Assembly: GCA_903820285.1 (NCBI GenBank)
Contig: CAIJGS010000117.1
Span: 1-44,418 of the forward strand
Length of the DNA: 44,418 nucleotides
Source: an uncultured Verrucomicrobia subdivision 3 bacterium
GTDB lineage: Bacteria > Verrucomicrobiota > Verrucomicrobiia > Limisphaerales > UBA11358
Reading direction: 5' to 3'
Both the position numbers and the translations under genes were made by a program. Below the pieces are notes generated by a model. It worked only from the letters and a program-made list of their open reading frames with translations, was not told where the DNA came from and searched no databases. Positions 34,593-42,059 of this stretch are shown here, piece after piece (the stretch's first letter is position 1; the number at the start of each line of letters is the position of its first letter).

Positions 34593-35306
34593 TCAACTTC
34601 CGGTCGAGCTGGACGCGGTGATCACGGCGTTGGTGCGGGCCTGCGAGTCAATGGGCACCATAATTTCAATGGGCTGGCCGGCGTTGTTGCCGGCCATCTG
34701 GATATCCACGCGCACGGCCACGGGCAGGTTGGTGTTCACCGAACTGACGCTGCTGGTGTCCCAGGTATCATTCCATTGGGCGCCGTCGTAACAGGAAAAG
34801 CGGATGCTCGAAACGCCGCTCAGCATAAGCTGGTCGGTGACGTCCGGGGTGGCGGTGGTCAGAAGATTCCGCGAGATGCTGCGCACGAGATCCTGGCCGC
34901 CGCCGGCGTTGTTGCCGGAATTTCTCAATTCATAGGTGACACGCTGGATGTCGGCCCAAGGCGTGCTGTCGCTCAGCGCGCCGCTGGCGGTGTACATTTC
35001 AATGGCCACGGGTTCGCTCACGCCGAGGCTGCTCACCGTGCCGGTGCGGAAGCTGCCGGAAAGAAATTTGCTGGTGCCGTTGGTGGGAGTGACCACGCAT
35101 TGGAGGTCGCGTTTGATGAAAGCCACCGTCTGGTCGATCGGGGTCTCGGCATCCACCGCGTCCGCCGTGGCATCGCGCACATGCATGGTGGTGAACAGCA
35201 CGGTGGTGACCGACACCAGCACGAGCGCCGCCACCCCCATCGCGAGAATCATCTCGATGAGCGTGAACGCCTGGCGCGCCCTGCGGTTGTCGGTATTAAT
35301 ATTCAT
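34593..35306 (-). CDS. gspJ: GspJ minor pseudopilin
   Basis: This 237-residue prepilin has the leader MNINTDNRRARQ-A, then FTLIEMILAMGVAALVLVSV with Glu at +5; the residue before the cleavage site is Ala. The globular part (VAFIKRDLQCVV, IQRVTYELRN, GVSSIRFSCYDGAQWNDTWD, LPVAVRVDIQMAG) matches the GspJ fold, which forms part of the pseudopilus tip trimer. It sits between gspI and gspK as in canonical loci, 30 bases after gspI. Confidence 0.88.
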   Translation of the reverse strand: MNINTDNRRARQAFTLIEMILAMGVAALVLVSVTTVLFTTMHVRDATADAVDAETPIDQTVAFIKRDLQCVVTPTNGTSKFLSGSFRTGTVSSLGVSEPVAIEMYTASGALSDSTPWADIQRVTYELRNSGNNAGGGQDLVRSISRNLLTTATPDVTDQLMLSGVSSIRFSCYDGAQWNDTWDTSSVSSVNTNLPVAVRVDIQMAGNNAGQPIEIMVPIDSQARTNAVITASSSTGS

Positions 35307-35336
35307 TTCACATTCACTAACACCATCACTTCATTG

Positions 35337-35768
35337 TCACTGCGATGAGCTGGCCGTGGCCGCCGGTGGCGGCTGGGAATTGGCCAGTGTGCTCAGCGAC
35401 ACCGAATAATTCCGGCCCTGCGCGGTGAACGTCACCTGGGACGTCACCTGTTGCAGCGCCTCCTGCGGCCAGGTCTGGCTGGTCAGTTTCCACTGATAAT
35501 CCACCACGCCTTCGGTGACCGTGCCGCTTTGCTGACTGGTCCAGTTGGTGGTCACCAGACTTTCATTCAACACCCGTTCGGCCACCCGGACCGCCCCGCT
35601 CTTGCGGGCGGCGACCTCGCCGGCGAGGCTGGCCACGTGCACCGCTTCCACGGCCGTCGGAATAACGATGGCCAGGAACAGCAGCGCCGCCAGCACTTCC
35701 GCCAGCGTAAATGCGGCGCGGTTGCTCCGCTTCCCTTGGCGGTTACGGGTTGTGATCGCTAATTTCAT
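35337..35768 (-). CDS. gspI: GspI minor pseudopilin
   Basis: This 143-residue prepilin has a basic leader, then RAA-FTLAEVLAALLFLAIVIP with Glu at +5. A short globular domain follows (VAERVLNESLVTTNWTSQQS, VDYQWKLTSQ, VTFTAQGRNYSVSLSTL), the usual GspI size and pattern. The start overlaps the 3' end of gspH by 26 bases. Ala replaces the usual Gly before the cleavage site. Confidence 0.85.
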   Translation of the reverse strand: MKLAITTRNRQGKRSNRAAFTLAEVLAALLFLAIVIPTAVEAVHVASLAGEVAARKSGAVRVAERVLNESLVTTNWTSQQSGTVTEGVVDYQWKLTSQTWPQEALQQVTSQVTFTAQGRNYSVSLSTLANSQPPPAATASSSQ

Positions 35769-36252
35769 AACCCGTGCGATTGCCCGTCTCGATCAGCCAG
35801 CGGCTGAACCCGTCGGAATCATTCAACTGCACCGTCTGCGGACTGTTCTCATCAATCGAGCCGTCCGGCAAAAACCGGATGGCCGGGAGATCCTTAAATG
35901 TGACGGCCGCAGCCGCCCCGATATTCAGCACACCGATCGTCAGCGTCGAATCCACCGGTAAATTTTCCCCCTTGGGATCGCCGTCCTGTCCGGTCGTTTC
36001 CGCGCTCAGACCATACGAGCCCTGTTTGGCATCCACCCAGAGCATCATCGGCATGCCTTCCGAAACCGCGCGATTCTGGGCGGCGTGCGCCAGCGACAAA
36101 AACCGCCGCGCCTCGGAGTCCAGCGCCCGGCCCCGGATGAACCGCGCCATCGGCGGCAAGGCGAGGGACGTAATGATGACCAGCAGCGCGAGAATTAGAA
36201 TCAGCTCGATCAGCGTGAACGCGGCGGCACACTTCCCCGTTCCCGGACGCAT
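35743..36252 (-). CDS. gspH: GspH minor pseudopilin
   Basis: About 169 residues from the ATG at 36252; an in-frame TTG at 36315 would add 21 residues and is not preferred. The leader MRPGTGKCAA-A precedes FTLIELILILALLVIITSLA with Glu at +5. The globular part (FIRGRALDSEARRFLSLAHA, AQNRAVSEGMPMMLWVD, IRFLPDGSIDENSP) is that of GspH/FimT. It lies between gspG and gspI, and its end overlaps gspI. Confidence 0.87.
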   Translation of the reverse strand: MRPGTGKCAAAFTLIELILILALLVIITSLALPPMARFIRGRALDSEARRFLSLAHAAQNRAVSEGMPMMLWVDAKQGSYGLSAETTGQDGDPKGENLPVDSTLTIGVLNIGAAAAVTFKDLPAIRFLPDGSIDENSPQTVQLNDSDGFSRWLIETGNRTGYEISDHNP

Positions 36253-36320
36253 CGGCTGAATTTGTGATTCGTGCGGGCACTTCGGTGAAACAGGTTGGTG
36301 GCCGGTCAGTTTCAAGCTGG

Positions 36321-36764
36321 TTATTTGGTCCAGTTACCGAGGTCGTCGTCCGTGCCTTCTTTGTTATCCGGTCCGACCGACAACAGGTCATAGGAATTCG
36401 GATTATGTTTGCCGGGGAAATAGTAAACGTAGTTGTTGCCCCAGGGATCCATCGGGAGCTTGGGCGGGTCGAAATAAGGGCCATGCCAGTTGCGCGCATT
36501 GCTGGGCGCCTGAATGAGATCCTGCAGGCTCTTGGGATAGAACCCGTTGTCCACCTCGTACTGGCCGAGGGCGGACTTGATGCCGCCGTTGATGTCCGCC
36601 ATGGCGGCGGTCACGCGGGCGCGTTCGCCGGTGCCGGCGATTCTGGGGATGACCAGCGCGGCGAGAATGCCGATGATCGTGACGACCAGCAGCATTTCCA
36701 CGAGGGTGAAGCCGCGGCGCGAAGTCCGCGGCGATAGGGTGAGTTGTTTCACTTCGATTTTCAT
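36321..36764 (-). CDS. gspG: GspG major pseudopilin
   Basis: This 147-residue protein has a leader ending SRRG, then FTLVEMLLVVTIIGILAALV (Glu at +5), AMADINGGIKSALGQYEVDN and FYPKSLQDL. A C-terminal calcium-site region follows with DPWGNNYVYYFPG and SVGPDNKEGTDDDLGNW. This is the canonical GspG layout; the subunit polymerises into the T2SS pseudopilus. The cleavage site has the standard Gly, unlike GspH, I and J here. It lies 19 bases after gspF. Confidence 0.95.
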   Translation of the reverse strand: MKIEVKQLTLSPRTSRRGFTLVEMLLVVTIIGILAALVIPRIAGTGERARVTAAMADINGGIKSALGQYEVDNGFYPKSLQDLIQAPSNARNWHGPYFDPPKLPMDPWGNNYVYYFPGKHNPNSYDLLSVGPDNKEGTDDDLGNWTK

Positions 36765-36783
36765 AAAAAATTAAAATGGATAT

Positions 36784-38034
36784 TTATTTGATGTAATCCG
36801 ACATGGTGAGCACCGGCAGCAACATGCCGATGAAAATGATGCCAATGAACCCGGCGATGAGGAACAGCATGAGCGGTTCCGCAAAGGCCACCGCCGTTTT
36901 CAGGTTGCGATCCAGATCCGATTCGGTAACGACGGCGACACGGACCAGTTCCACATCCAGCCGGCCGCTTTCCTCGGCCACAGAGATCATTTCGAGCACG
37001 GAACCGGGAAATAGCGTGCGGCAATCCGCGAGACTCTGGCCGAGCCGGCCGCCCTGCTGGACACGGTCGATGGCCTGGGCCACGGCGTCCACGAGCACCT
37101 GATTGCCGATGGAGCGGCGCGCCACATTCAAGCCATGGACGAGCGGCACGCCGGCGCCGATCAACGTGCCCAACATGCGGCAGAAGCGCGCCATGGCGAA
37201 TTGGGCGAGGAGCGGGCCGACGAGCGGCGCTTTCAAAATGAGGCCTTCCCACATGCGCTTGCCCTTTTCGGACACAAACCACGTGCGGATCAAAAATCCG
37301 AGACCGACGATGCCGAGGGCCACGAGCAGGCCGTAGGAGCGGATCATATGGCTGGCCCCGATGATGACCTGCGTGATGAGGGGCAGCGAACCGTGAAAGC
37401 TGGCGAACACGCGCTGAAATTTGGGAATGAAAAACACGAGCAGCACGGTAAGCACCACCAGCGCGAGCACGAACAGGATGATGGGATACAGCATCGCCGT
37501 CATCACCTTGGACTTCAGATCTTTTTCACGGGACTGAAATTCGGCGATCTGGGCGAGCACCACATCAAGGAAGCCGCCAGCTTCGCCGGCCTCGACCATC
37601 GCCACATAAACACGCGGAAACGTTTCCGGCGATTTGCCCATGGCATTGGCGAGGGACAGACCGTCCACCACCAGGTTGTTAACCCCTTTCCACGTGGCTT
37701 GCGCCGCGGGGGAGGAGGCTTCTTTCTGCAAAATCTGAAGCGCGCGGCTCAGGGGCACGCCGGCGGCCAGCAGGCTGGACAGGAGGCGCGTGAAGTTTTC
37801 GAGTTCCTTGGCGGAAACTTTTTTGGATTCGAACTTGAACGGGCTGCCGCTGGCGCGCGCGGCAGCATTTTTGCCGCTCTTGCCTTTGGACCCGGCGGCT
37901 TTTTCCGTGAGATTGACCAGCCGCAGGCCGAGCGTTTCGATCTGGCGCATCGCATCGGGCCGGCCGGAGGCATCCAGCACACCCTCGGCGATTTTGCCGT
38001 TGGTTTGAAGCGCGCGATATTGAAACGTGGGCAT
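36784..38034 (-). CDS. gspF: GspF inner-membrane platform protein
   Basis: This 416-residue protein has the N-terminal YRALQTNGKIAEGVLDASG segment, then two GspF repeats (FTRLLSSLLAAGVPLSRALQ; FCRMLGTLIGAGVPLVHGLN), each followed by EAGEAGGFLD- or AEESGRLDVEL-type motifs. Membrane helices are at about 172-192 (LFVLALVVLTVLLVFFI), 220-240 and near the C-terminus (LFLIAGFIGIIFIGMLLPVL). A Lys/Gly/Ala-rich linker (about 44-68) follows the first domain. GspF is the rotor-like core around which GspE drives pseudopilus assembly. It is 20 bases after gspE. Confidence 0.95.
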   Translation of the reverse strand: MPTFQYRALQTNGKIAEGVLDASGRPDAMRQIETLGLRLVNLTEKAAGSKGKSGKNAAARASGSPFKFESKKVSAKELENFTRLLSSLLAAGVPLSRALQILQKEASSPAAQATWKGVNNLVVDGLSLANAMGKSPETFPRVYVAMVEAGEAGGFLDVVLAQIAEFQSREKDLKSKVMTAMLYPIILFVLALVVLTVLLVFFIPKFQRVFASFHGSLPLITQVIIGASHMIRSYGLLVALGIVGLGFLIRTWFVSEKGKRMWEGLILKAPLVGPLLAQFAMARFCRMLGTLIGAGVPLVHGLNVARRSIGNQVLVDAVAQAIDRVQQGGRLGQSLADCRTLFPGSVLEMISVAEESGRLDVELVRVAVVTESDLDRNLKTAVAFAEPLMLFLIAGFIGIIFIGMLLPVLTMSDYIK

Positions 38035-38054
38035 GGCGGGGAAAAATACTCAGG

Positions 38055-39782
38055 TTAACCAGCCACGGCAATGCTGGCGGCAGATTCACCGGTGGTTATT
38101 TTCTCGGTGCGGGCAATTTCCTTGGCGGTGGTGACACTCATCACTTCCGACACGGTGGTGACCCCGGCGGCGACCAAGCGCCAGCCGTCCTCGGCCAGCG
38201 TGCGCATGCCGCCCCGGCGGGCGGCGTCGCGGACCTGATCCGTGGAGGCGGACCGCAAAATCATCTGCCGGATCTCTTCGTTGGTGTCCATCCATTCAAA
38301 AATGGCATGGCGGCCATAGAAACCGGTGTTCCGGCATTCGCGGCAACCGACGGACTTGTAAATGGTGTTTTCCGCCGGAATGCCGAGCTTGGCTTTCAAG
38401 GCGAAGGCGGTTGGGGAATTATCCGGTTGCTTGCAATGCGGGCAGAGCACACGCACGAGGCGCTGGGCGAGCACGGCTTCCAGCGAGGAGGCGACGAGGT
38501 ACGGTTCCACGCCCATGTCCACGAGCCGGGTGAGCGCGCCGGGCACGTCGTTGGTATGGAGGGTGGAGAAAACCAAGTGACCGGTCAGCGAGGCCTGCAC
38601 GGCAATCTGGGCGGTTTCCTGGTCACGAATTTCACCGATCAGAATCACGTCCGGATCATGCCGCAAAATGGAACGCAGCCCGCGCGCGAAGGTGAGGCCG
38701 GACTTTTCGTTTACCTGGATCTGGTTGACGCCCTTGAGCTGATATTCCACGGGGTCTTCCACCGTGATGATTTTGCGGACGGCGTCGTTGATCTCGTTCA
38801 GCGCGGTATAAAGCGTGGAGGTTTTGCCGGAGCCGGTGGGCCCGGTGACCAGGATGATGCCGTGCGGCAACTGGAGCACGCGCTGGAAACATTCGAGCTC
38901 GCGAGCGTTCAGGCCGATCTGGCTGAGGCCGCGGAGGGTGGAATTCTGGCGCAAGAGACGCATGACCACCGCTTCGCCATGCAACATGGGAATAATGGAA
39001 ACACGGATGTCCACCTCGGCCTCGTCAATGCGCACCTTGATGCGGCCGTCCTGCGGGAGGCGCTTTTCGGCGATGTTCAGGTGGCTCAAAATTTTGACGC
39101 GCGACACGATGGCCGGTTGAAACTGTTTCAACTGCGGCGGCACAGGGACTTCCTGCAATTCACCGTCAATACGATAGCGGATCTTGAATTCGTCTTCGAA
39201 CGGCTCCAGATGGATGTCCGAGGCGCGCAATTCAATGGCATCCTTGAGCACCTGGTTGACGAAGCGAATAATGGAGGCGTCGTCTTCGGCGCCGGCGTCG
39301 AGGTTGTTATCCTCGGCATTTTCATCCACCACGGTGATGGCCTTTTCCTCATCGAGGGTGCCGATGGTGTCGGCGCCGACGCCGAGGCGCTTCTTCATCT
39401 CGCGCTGCACGGCTTCGGTGGTGGCGAGCACCGGCTTGAGGTTCAGGCCGGTGAGAGTTTTCAGGGCGTCAAAACCCTGGGTGGCAAACAGGCGGCTGGT
39501 GGCGACTTCCACGCAGCCGTTGACCCGTTGCAGGGGGAGGATTTCCTCCTTCAGCAGAATGCGGGCGGGAAAGAGCGAGAGCAACTGGCGATCCGGTTCG
39601 ACGTCATCCAGGGTGGTGTAGCGCAGGCCGTATTCGGTCGCGAGCCAGCGAAGAATATTTTCTTCGCCCGCCACCTGGGGCCGGACATGCGCGAGCGCCT
39701 GCACATCCAATGAAGTCAGCTGCCGGGCCGCCAGCATGCGGTCCAGCAGCAACTTCGAATCCTGAACGGTTTGGTCGGACAT
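38055..39782 (-). CDS. gspE: GspE secretion ATPase
   Basis: This 575-residue cytoplasmic ATPase powers pseudopilus extension. It has an N-terminal MshEN/GspE-N domain (about 1-150), an acidic linker (153-168) and an N2 domain with ASDIHLEPFEDEF. The catalytic domain has Walker A GPTGSGKT (314-321), the Asp box ITVEDPVEY, Walker B DPDVILIGEIRD (376-387) and a His box near STLHTND. The zinc-binding tetracysteine is Cys447, 450, 480 and 483 (CPHCK and CRECR), diagnostic for GspE/PilB rather than retraction ATPases. It is the second gene of the operon, 31 bases after the Gly-rich protein gene. Confidence 0.97.
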   Translation of the reverse strand: MSDQTVQDSKLLLDRMLAARQLTSLDVQALAHVRPQVAGEENILRWLATEYGLRYTTLDDVEPDRQLLSLFPARILLKEEILPLQRVNGCVEVATSRLFATQGFDALKTLTGLNLKPVLATTEAVQREMKKRLGVGADTIGTLDEEKAITVVDENAEDNNLDAGAEDDASIIRFVNQVLKDAIELRASDIHLEPFEDEFKIRYRIDGELQEVPVPPQLKQFQPAIVSRVKILSHLNIAEKRLPQDGRIKVRIDEAEVDIRVSIIPMLHGEAVVMRLLRQNSTLRGLSQIGLNARELECFQRVLQLPHGIILVTGPTGSGKTSTLYTALNEINDAVRKIITVEDPVEYQLKGVNQIQVNEKSGLTFARGLRSILRHDPDVILIGEIRDQETAQIAVQASLTGHLVFSTLHTNDVPGALTRLVDMGVEPYLVASSLEAVLAQRLVRVLCPHCKQPDNSPTAFALKAKLGIPAENTIYKSVGCRECRNTGFYGRHAIFEWMDTNEEIRQMILRSASTDQVRDAARRGGMRTLAEDGWRLVAAGVTTVSEVMSVTTAKEIARTEKITTGESAASIAVAG

Positions 39783-39813
39783 GGGATCGCCAGTTTCTCG
39801 GGGTGAATGGGGT

Positions 39814-40401
39814 TTACAGCAAACCGAGCAGCGTGGCCGTGGCCTCCTGCTTGACCGTCAGCACGGCGCGGAGGTCGGACTGGGCCGCTTCCAGCTTGGC
39901 CTGCTTGGCCTTCTGGGAGGACTGATATTTGGCGAGCAGATCTTTGATCTGGCCGGCGGGGGCGTTGTCGTCAATCGCCTTCTGGAGCGCTTCAGCTTCG
40001 GGGCTGGACTGGCCAAACATGCCGCCACCGCGTTGGGGGCGACCGCCTTGGTCACCGTTGTTGCCGCCACGGGGTCCACGACCGAACAGACGGCCCATGC
40101 CGGGGCCGCGCGCTTCGCGCTGGGCGTCCAACACCTTCTGGACGAGCGGCTGCACCGCGCTCCAGTCCGTGTCGTTAGTGAAACCGAGTTCGTCCTGGAT
40201 GCGCTGCTGCATCTGCTGCATCATCTGGGCAGGGTCAAAATTCCGGCGCTGACGCTGGCCACCGCCGCCGCCATTGCCACCATTGCCACCGCCGTTACCC
40301 CCGCCGCCGTTGTCGGCTTGGGCCATTACGCTGCTGGCAGTCATCAAGGTCAACGCGGCCACCAGGCCGCACACCGCCCATTTCAAGGATTTCATTTTCA
40401 T
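39814..40401 (-). CDS. Gly/Gln-rich periplasmic protein, first gene of the T2SS operon
   Basis: This 195-residue protein has a signal peptide (LKWAVCGLVAALTLMTASSV, cleavage after AQA). A Gly/Asn-rich stretch follows (about 31-48), then a helical part with FDPAQMMQQMQQRIQDELGF and VQPLVQKVLDAQREARG. A second Gly/Arg-rich linker and a C-terminal helical region (LLAKYQSSQKAKQAKLEAAQ, LRAVLTVKQEATATLLGLL) complete it. The last part is weakly reminiscent of Spy/CpxP-type LTxxQ helices. No T2SS core subunit looks like this. Being first after the predicted sigma-54 promoter, it may be a periplasmic chaperone or pilot for the machine, but this is only positional inference. Confidence 0.8.
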   Translation of the reverse strand: MKMKSLKWAVCGLVAALTLMTASSVMAQADNGGGGNGGGNGGNGGGGGQRQRRNFDPAQMMQQMQQRIQDELGFTNDTDWSAVQPLVQKVLDAQREARGPGMGRLFGRGPRGGNNGDQGGRPQRGGGMFGQSSPEAEALQKAIDDNAPAGQIKDLLAKYQSSQKAKQAKLEAAQSDLRAVLTVKQEATATLLGLL

Positions 40402-40701
40402 ATTGTTAATTTCGTTTTGTACTGGTTTGGTTTACGTGCGGACTAAAAAAATTATTGTCCGTGACCTGGATGAATGCAGCCGGCGTGCCAAATGATTAGT
40501 TACGGAAAACAACGCAAATCAATGATTTATGCCGGCCGCCGGTGCGCAAATTGTGCCCACCAGGCCTCCGGGTGCGCAAAAACTGCGCGGCTGACGGGAA
40601 TTGCGCGATTGCATGAAATCTGAGGTAAAGCAGCGATGAGAGTTTGACAATTGGCGCTTTGCCCTGAAATTTCCAGTCAAGCGGATCCGCCCGCCACCAT
40701 T
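40402..40701. other. Divergent intergenic region of the T2SS operon and the PaaK-like gene
   Basis: Exactly 300 bases without a gene. Toward the T2SS it holds the sigma-54 candidate. In the middle are two GGTGCGCAAA-type repeats (near 40540 and 40570) and nearby TGCGC motifs (CTGCGCGGC, ATTGCGCGA) that could be protein-binding sites. On the plus strand TTGACA (40644-40649) lies 53 bases before the PaaK-like ATG but lacks a good -10. Confidence 0.4.
40475..40490 (-). promoter_or_regulatory. Sigma-54 (-24/-12) promoter of the T2SS operon
   Basis: The minus strand reads TGGCACG-CCGG-CTGCA, matching the -24/-12 consensus TGGCACG-N4-TTGCA at 11 of 12 positions with exact spacing. The transcript would begin near 40464, giving a leader of about 63 bases before the first gene at 40401. 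A weak sigma-70 alternative (TTGATT-N18-TAATCA) overlaps upstream. The NtrB-like kinase at the operon end fits sigma-54 control. Confidence 0.6.
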
Positions 40702-41946
40702 ATGTTAGCCACCCCAGAACTCATGTATGAAGCCGGCCAGTTGGCCCGGCTGGAGGAGTTGCTGCCGCGCTGGCGGGAAATGCCGCTTTACCGCACCCTG
40801 CTGGCCAAGCTGGAAGGGTTCGCCCGCGAACCCATATCCCGGATCCCCTTCATCACCAAACGTGATATGCGCGAAGGGTTTCCGAAAAATTTTCTGCCGG
40901 CTGCGGCGGACCTGGAGTCCCTGCTCGCCCGGAAGGAAGTGGAACTGGAACATACTTCCGGCACCTCCGAGGAGCGCACGCCGGTTTTGTTTCGCAAGGG
41001 CTGGTGGGATGAGCAGGAAGCCCGGGTTTTGCGGCTGAACGGTTACGTGGCCAAGGTGTTGGACGAGCACCCGGGTGCCCGCCGGGCCACGCTAACCACG
41101 CCCGCCTGCAATGACCGGTCGTGTCCGGTGGTCTGGCAATCGCCGGCCCAGCGCACGTTCGGGCTGAGCCGGTATGTGAACCTGGCGCGCATTCCGTTTG
41201 TGCTGACGGAAGCGGAACTCCGGCGCATGGCGGAAGAGATCATCGAATGGGCCCCGCAATTTCTAGACCTCTCGCCGGTGCACGGCGCCCGGCTGGCGCT
41301 GTTCTGCGAACAATCGGGGATTCGTTTTCCCTCGGTGCGGTTCATTCTGTGCAGTTATGAATTTGTGAGTACGGTTCACCGGCGGATTTTGCAGCGCGCC
41401 TTCGGCGTGCCGGTGTTCAACCTGTACGGGTCCACGGAAACCGGCCATCTGCTCATGGAGGATGAACACGGCGACATGAAAGCCAGTCATGAGAACGCGC
41501 TGCTGGAAGTGGTGGAAACGGACTCGCATCATGTGGGCGACCTGGTGGTGACCACGCTGACCAACGATTACATGCCGCTGTTGCGCTATCGCATCGGCGA
41601 TCTGGTGGAACGCAGCGAACAGCCGTATGCGACGTCCTACCGCGTGCACGGCCGGTTGCGGGATGCCCTGCACGGCCCGGCTGGCCGGCGGGTGACCACC
41701 TGGCAGGTGGACCAATGTTTCACGGAGATCAGCGGGGTGTTGCACTATCAGTTGGCGCAGGAAGAAAACGGCACCTGCCGGCTGCGGTATATCCCGGATG
41801 GGAACGGACCGACGGCGGCGGAACTGGCCGGGCTGATGGACCGGCTGACGGACCTGCTTCAACCAGCAGTGAAAATCGAGATGGAAGCGGTGACGGTGCT
41901 GGCCCCGACGCATTCGGGGAAGTTTCGACTCACGTGCCGGGTCTAA
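40702..41946 (+). CDS. PaaK-like adenylate-forming enzyme
   Basis: About 414 residues from the ATG at 40702; an upstream TTG at 40651 is unlikely. It has the ANL-family phosphate loop SGTSEERTP (86-94), the adenine motif NLYGSTETGHLL and YRIGDLVERS near the hinge, followed by a shortened C-terminal domain. The nearest style is phenylacetate-CoA ligase (PaaK) or the related acyl-protein synthetase/capsule-adenylate group. The substrate is unknown. No acyl carrier protein or CoA-pathway gene is nearby. It is divergent from the T2SS operon and lies 113 bases before the fucosidase on the same strand. Confidence 0.82.
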   Translation: MLATPELMYEAGQLARLEELLPRWREMPLYRTLLAKLEGFAREPISRIPFITKRDMREGFPKNFLPAAADLESLLARKEVELEHTSGTSEERTPVLFRKGWWDEQEARVLRLNGYVAKVLDEHPGARRATLTTPACNDRSCPVVWQSPAQRTFGLSRYVNLARIPFVLTEAELRRMAEEIIEWAPQFLDLSPVHGARLALFCEQSGIRFPSVRFILCSYEFVSTVHRRILQRAFGVPVFNLYGSTETGHLLMEDEHGDMKASHENALLEVVETDSHHVGDLVVTTLTNDYMPLLRYRIGDLVERSEQPYATSYRVHGRLRDALHGPAGRRVTTWQVDQCFTEISGVLHYQLAQEENGTCRLRYIPDGNGPTAAELAGLMDRLTDLLQPAVKIEMEAVTVLAPTHSGKFRLTCRV

Positions 41947-42059
41947 TAAACATCCCGGCGCCAACATTGTGTTTTTGGTTTGAATCCCCTGAAATGGCGA
42001 TGGGCAGGCTTTGTGGGTTGCGCTAATCTGACGGCCGATTCCACTATAACCACACGCTC

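Noticed and set aside
31791-34621. Long plus-strand open frames over gspL and gspK
   Set aside because: They mirror the codon structure of the minus-strand T2SS genes, and the translated sequences contain no recognisable motif.
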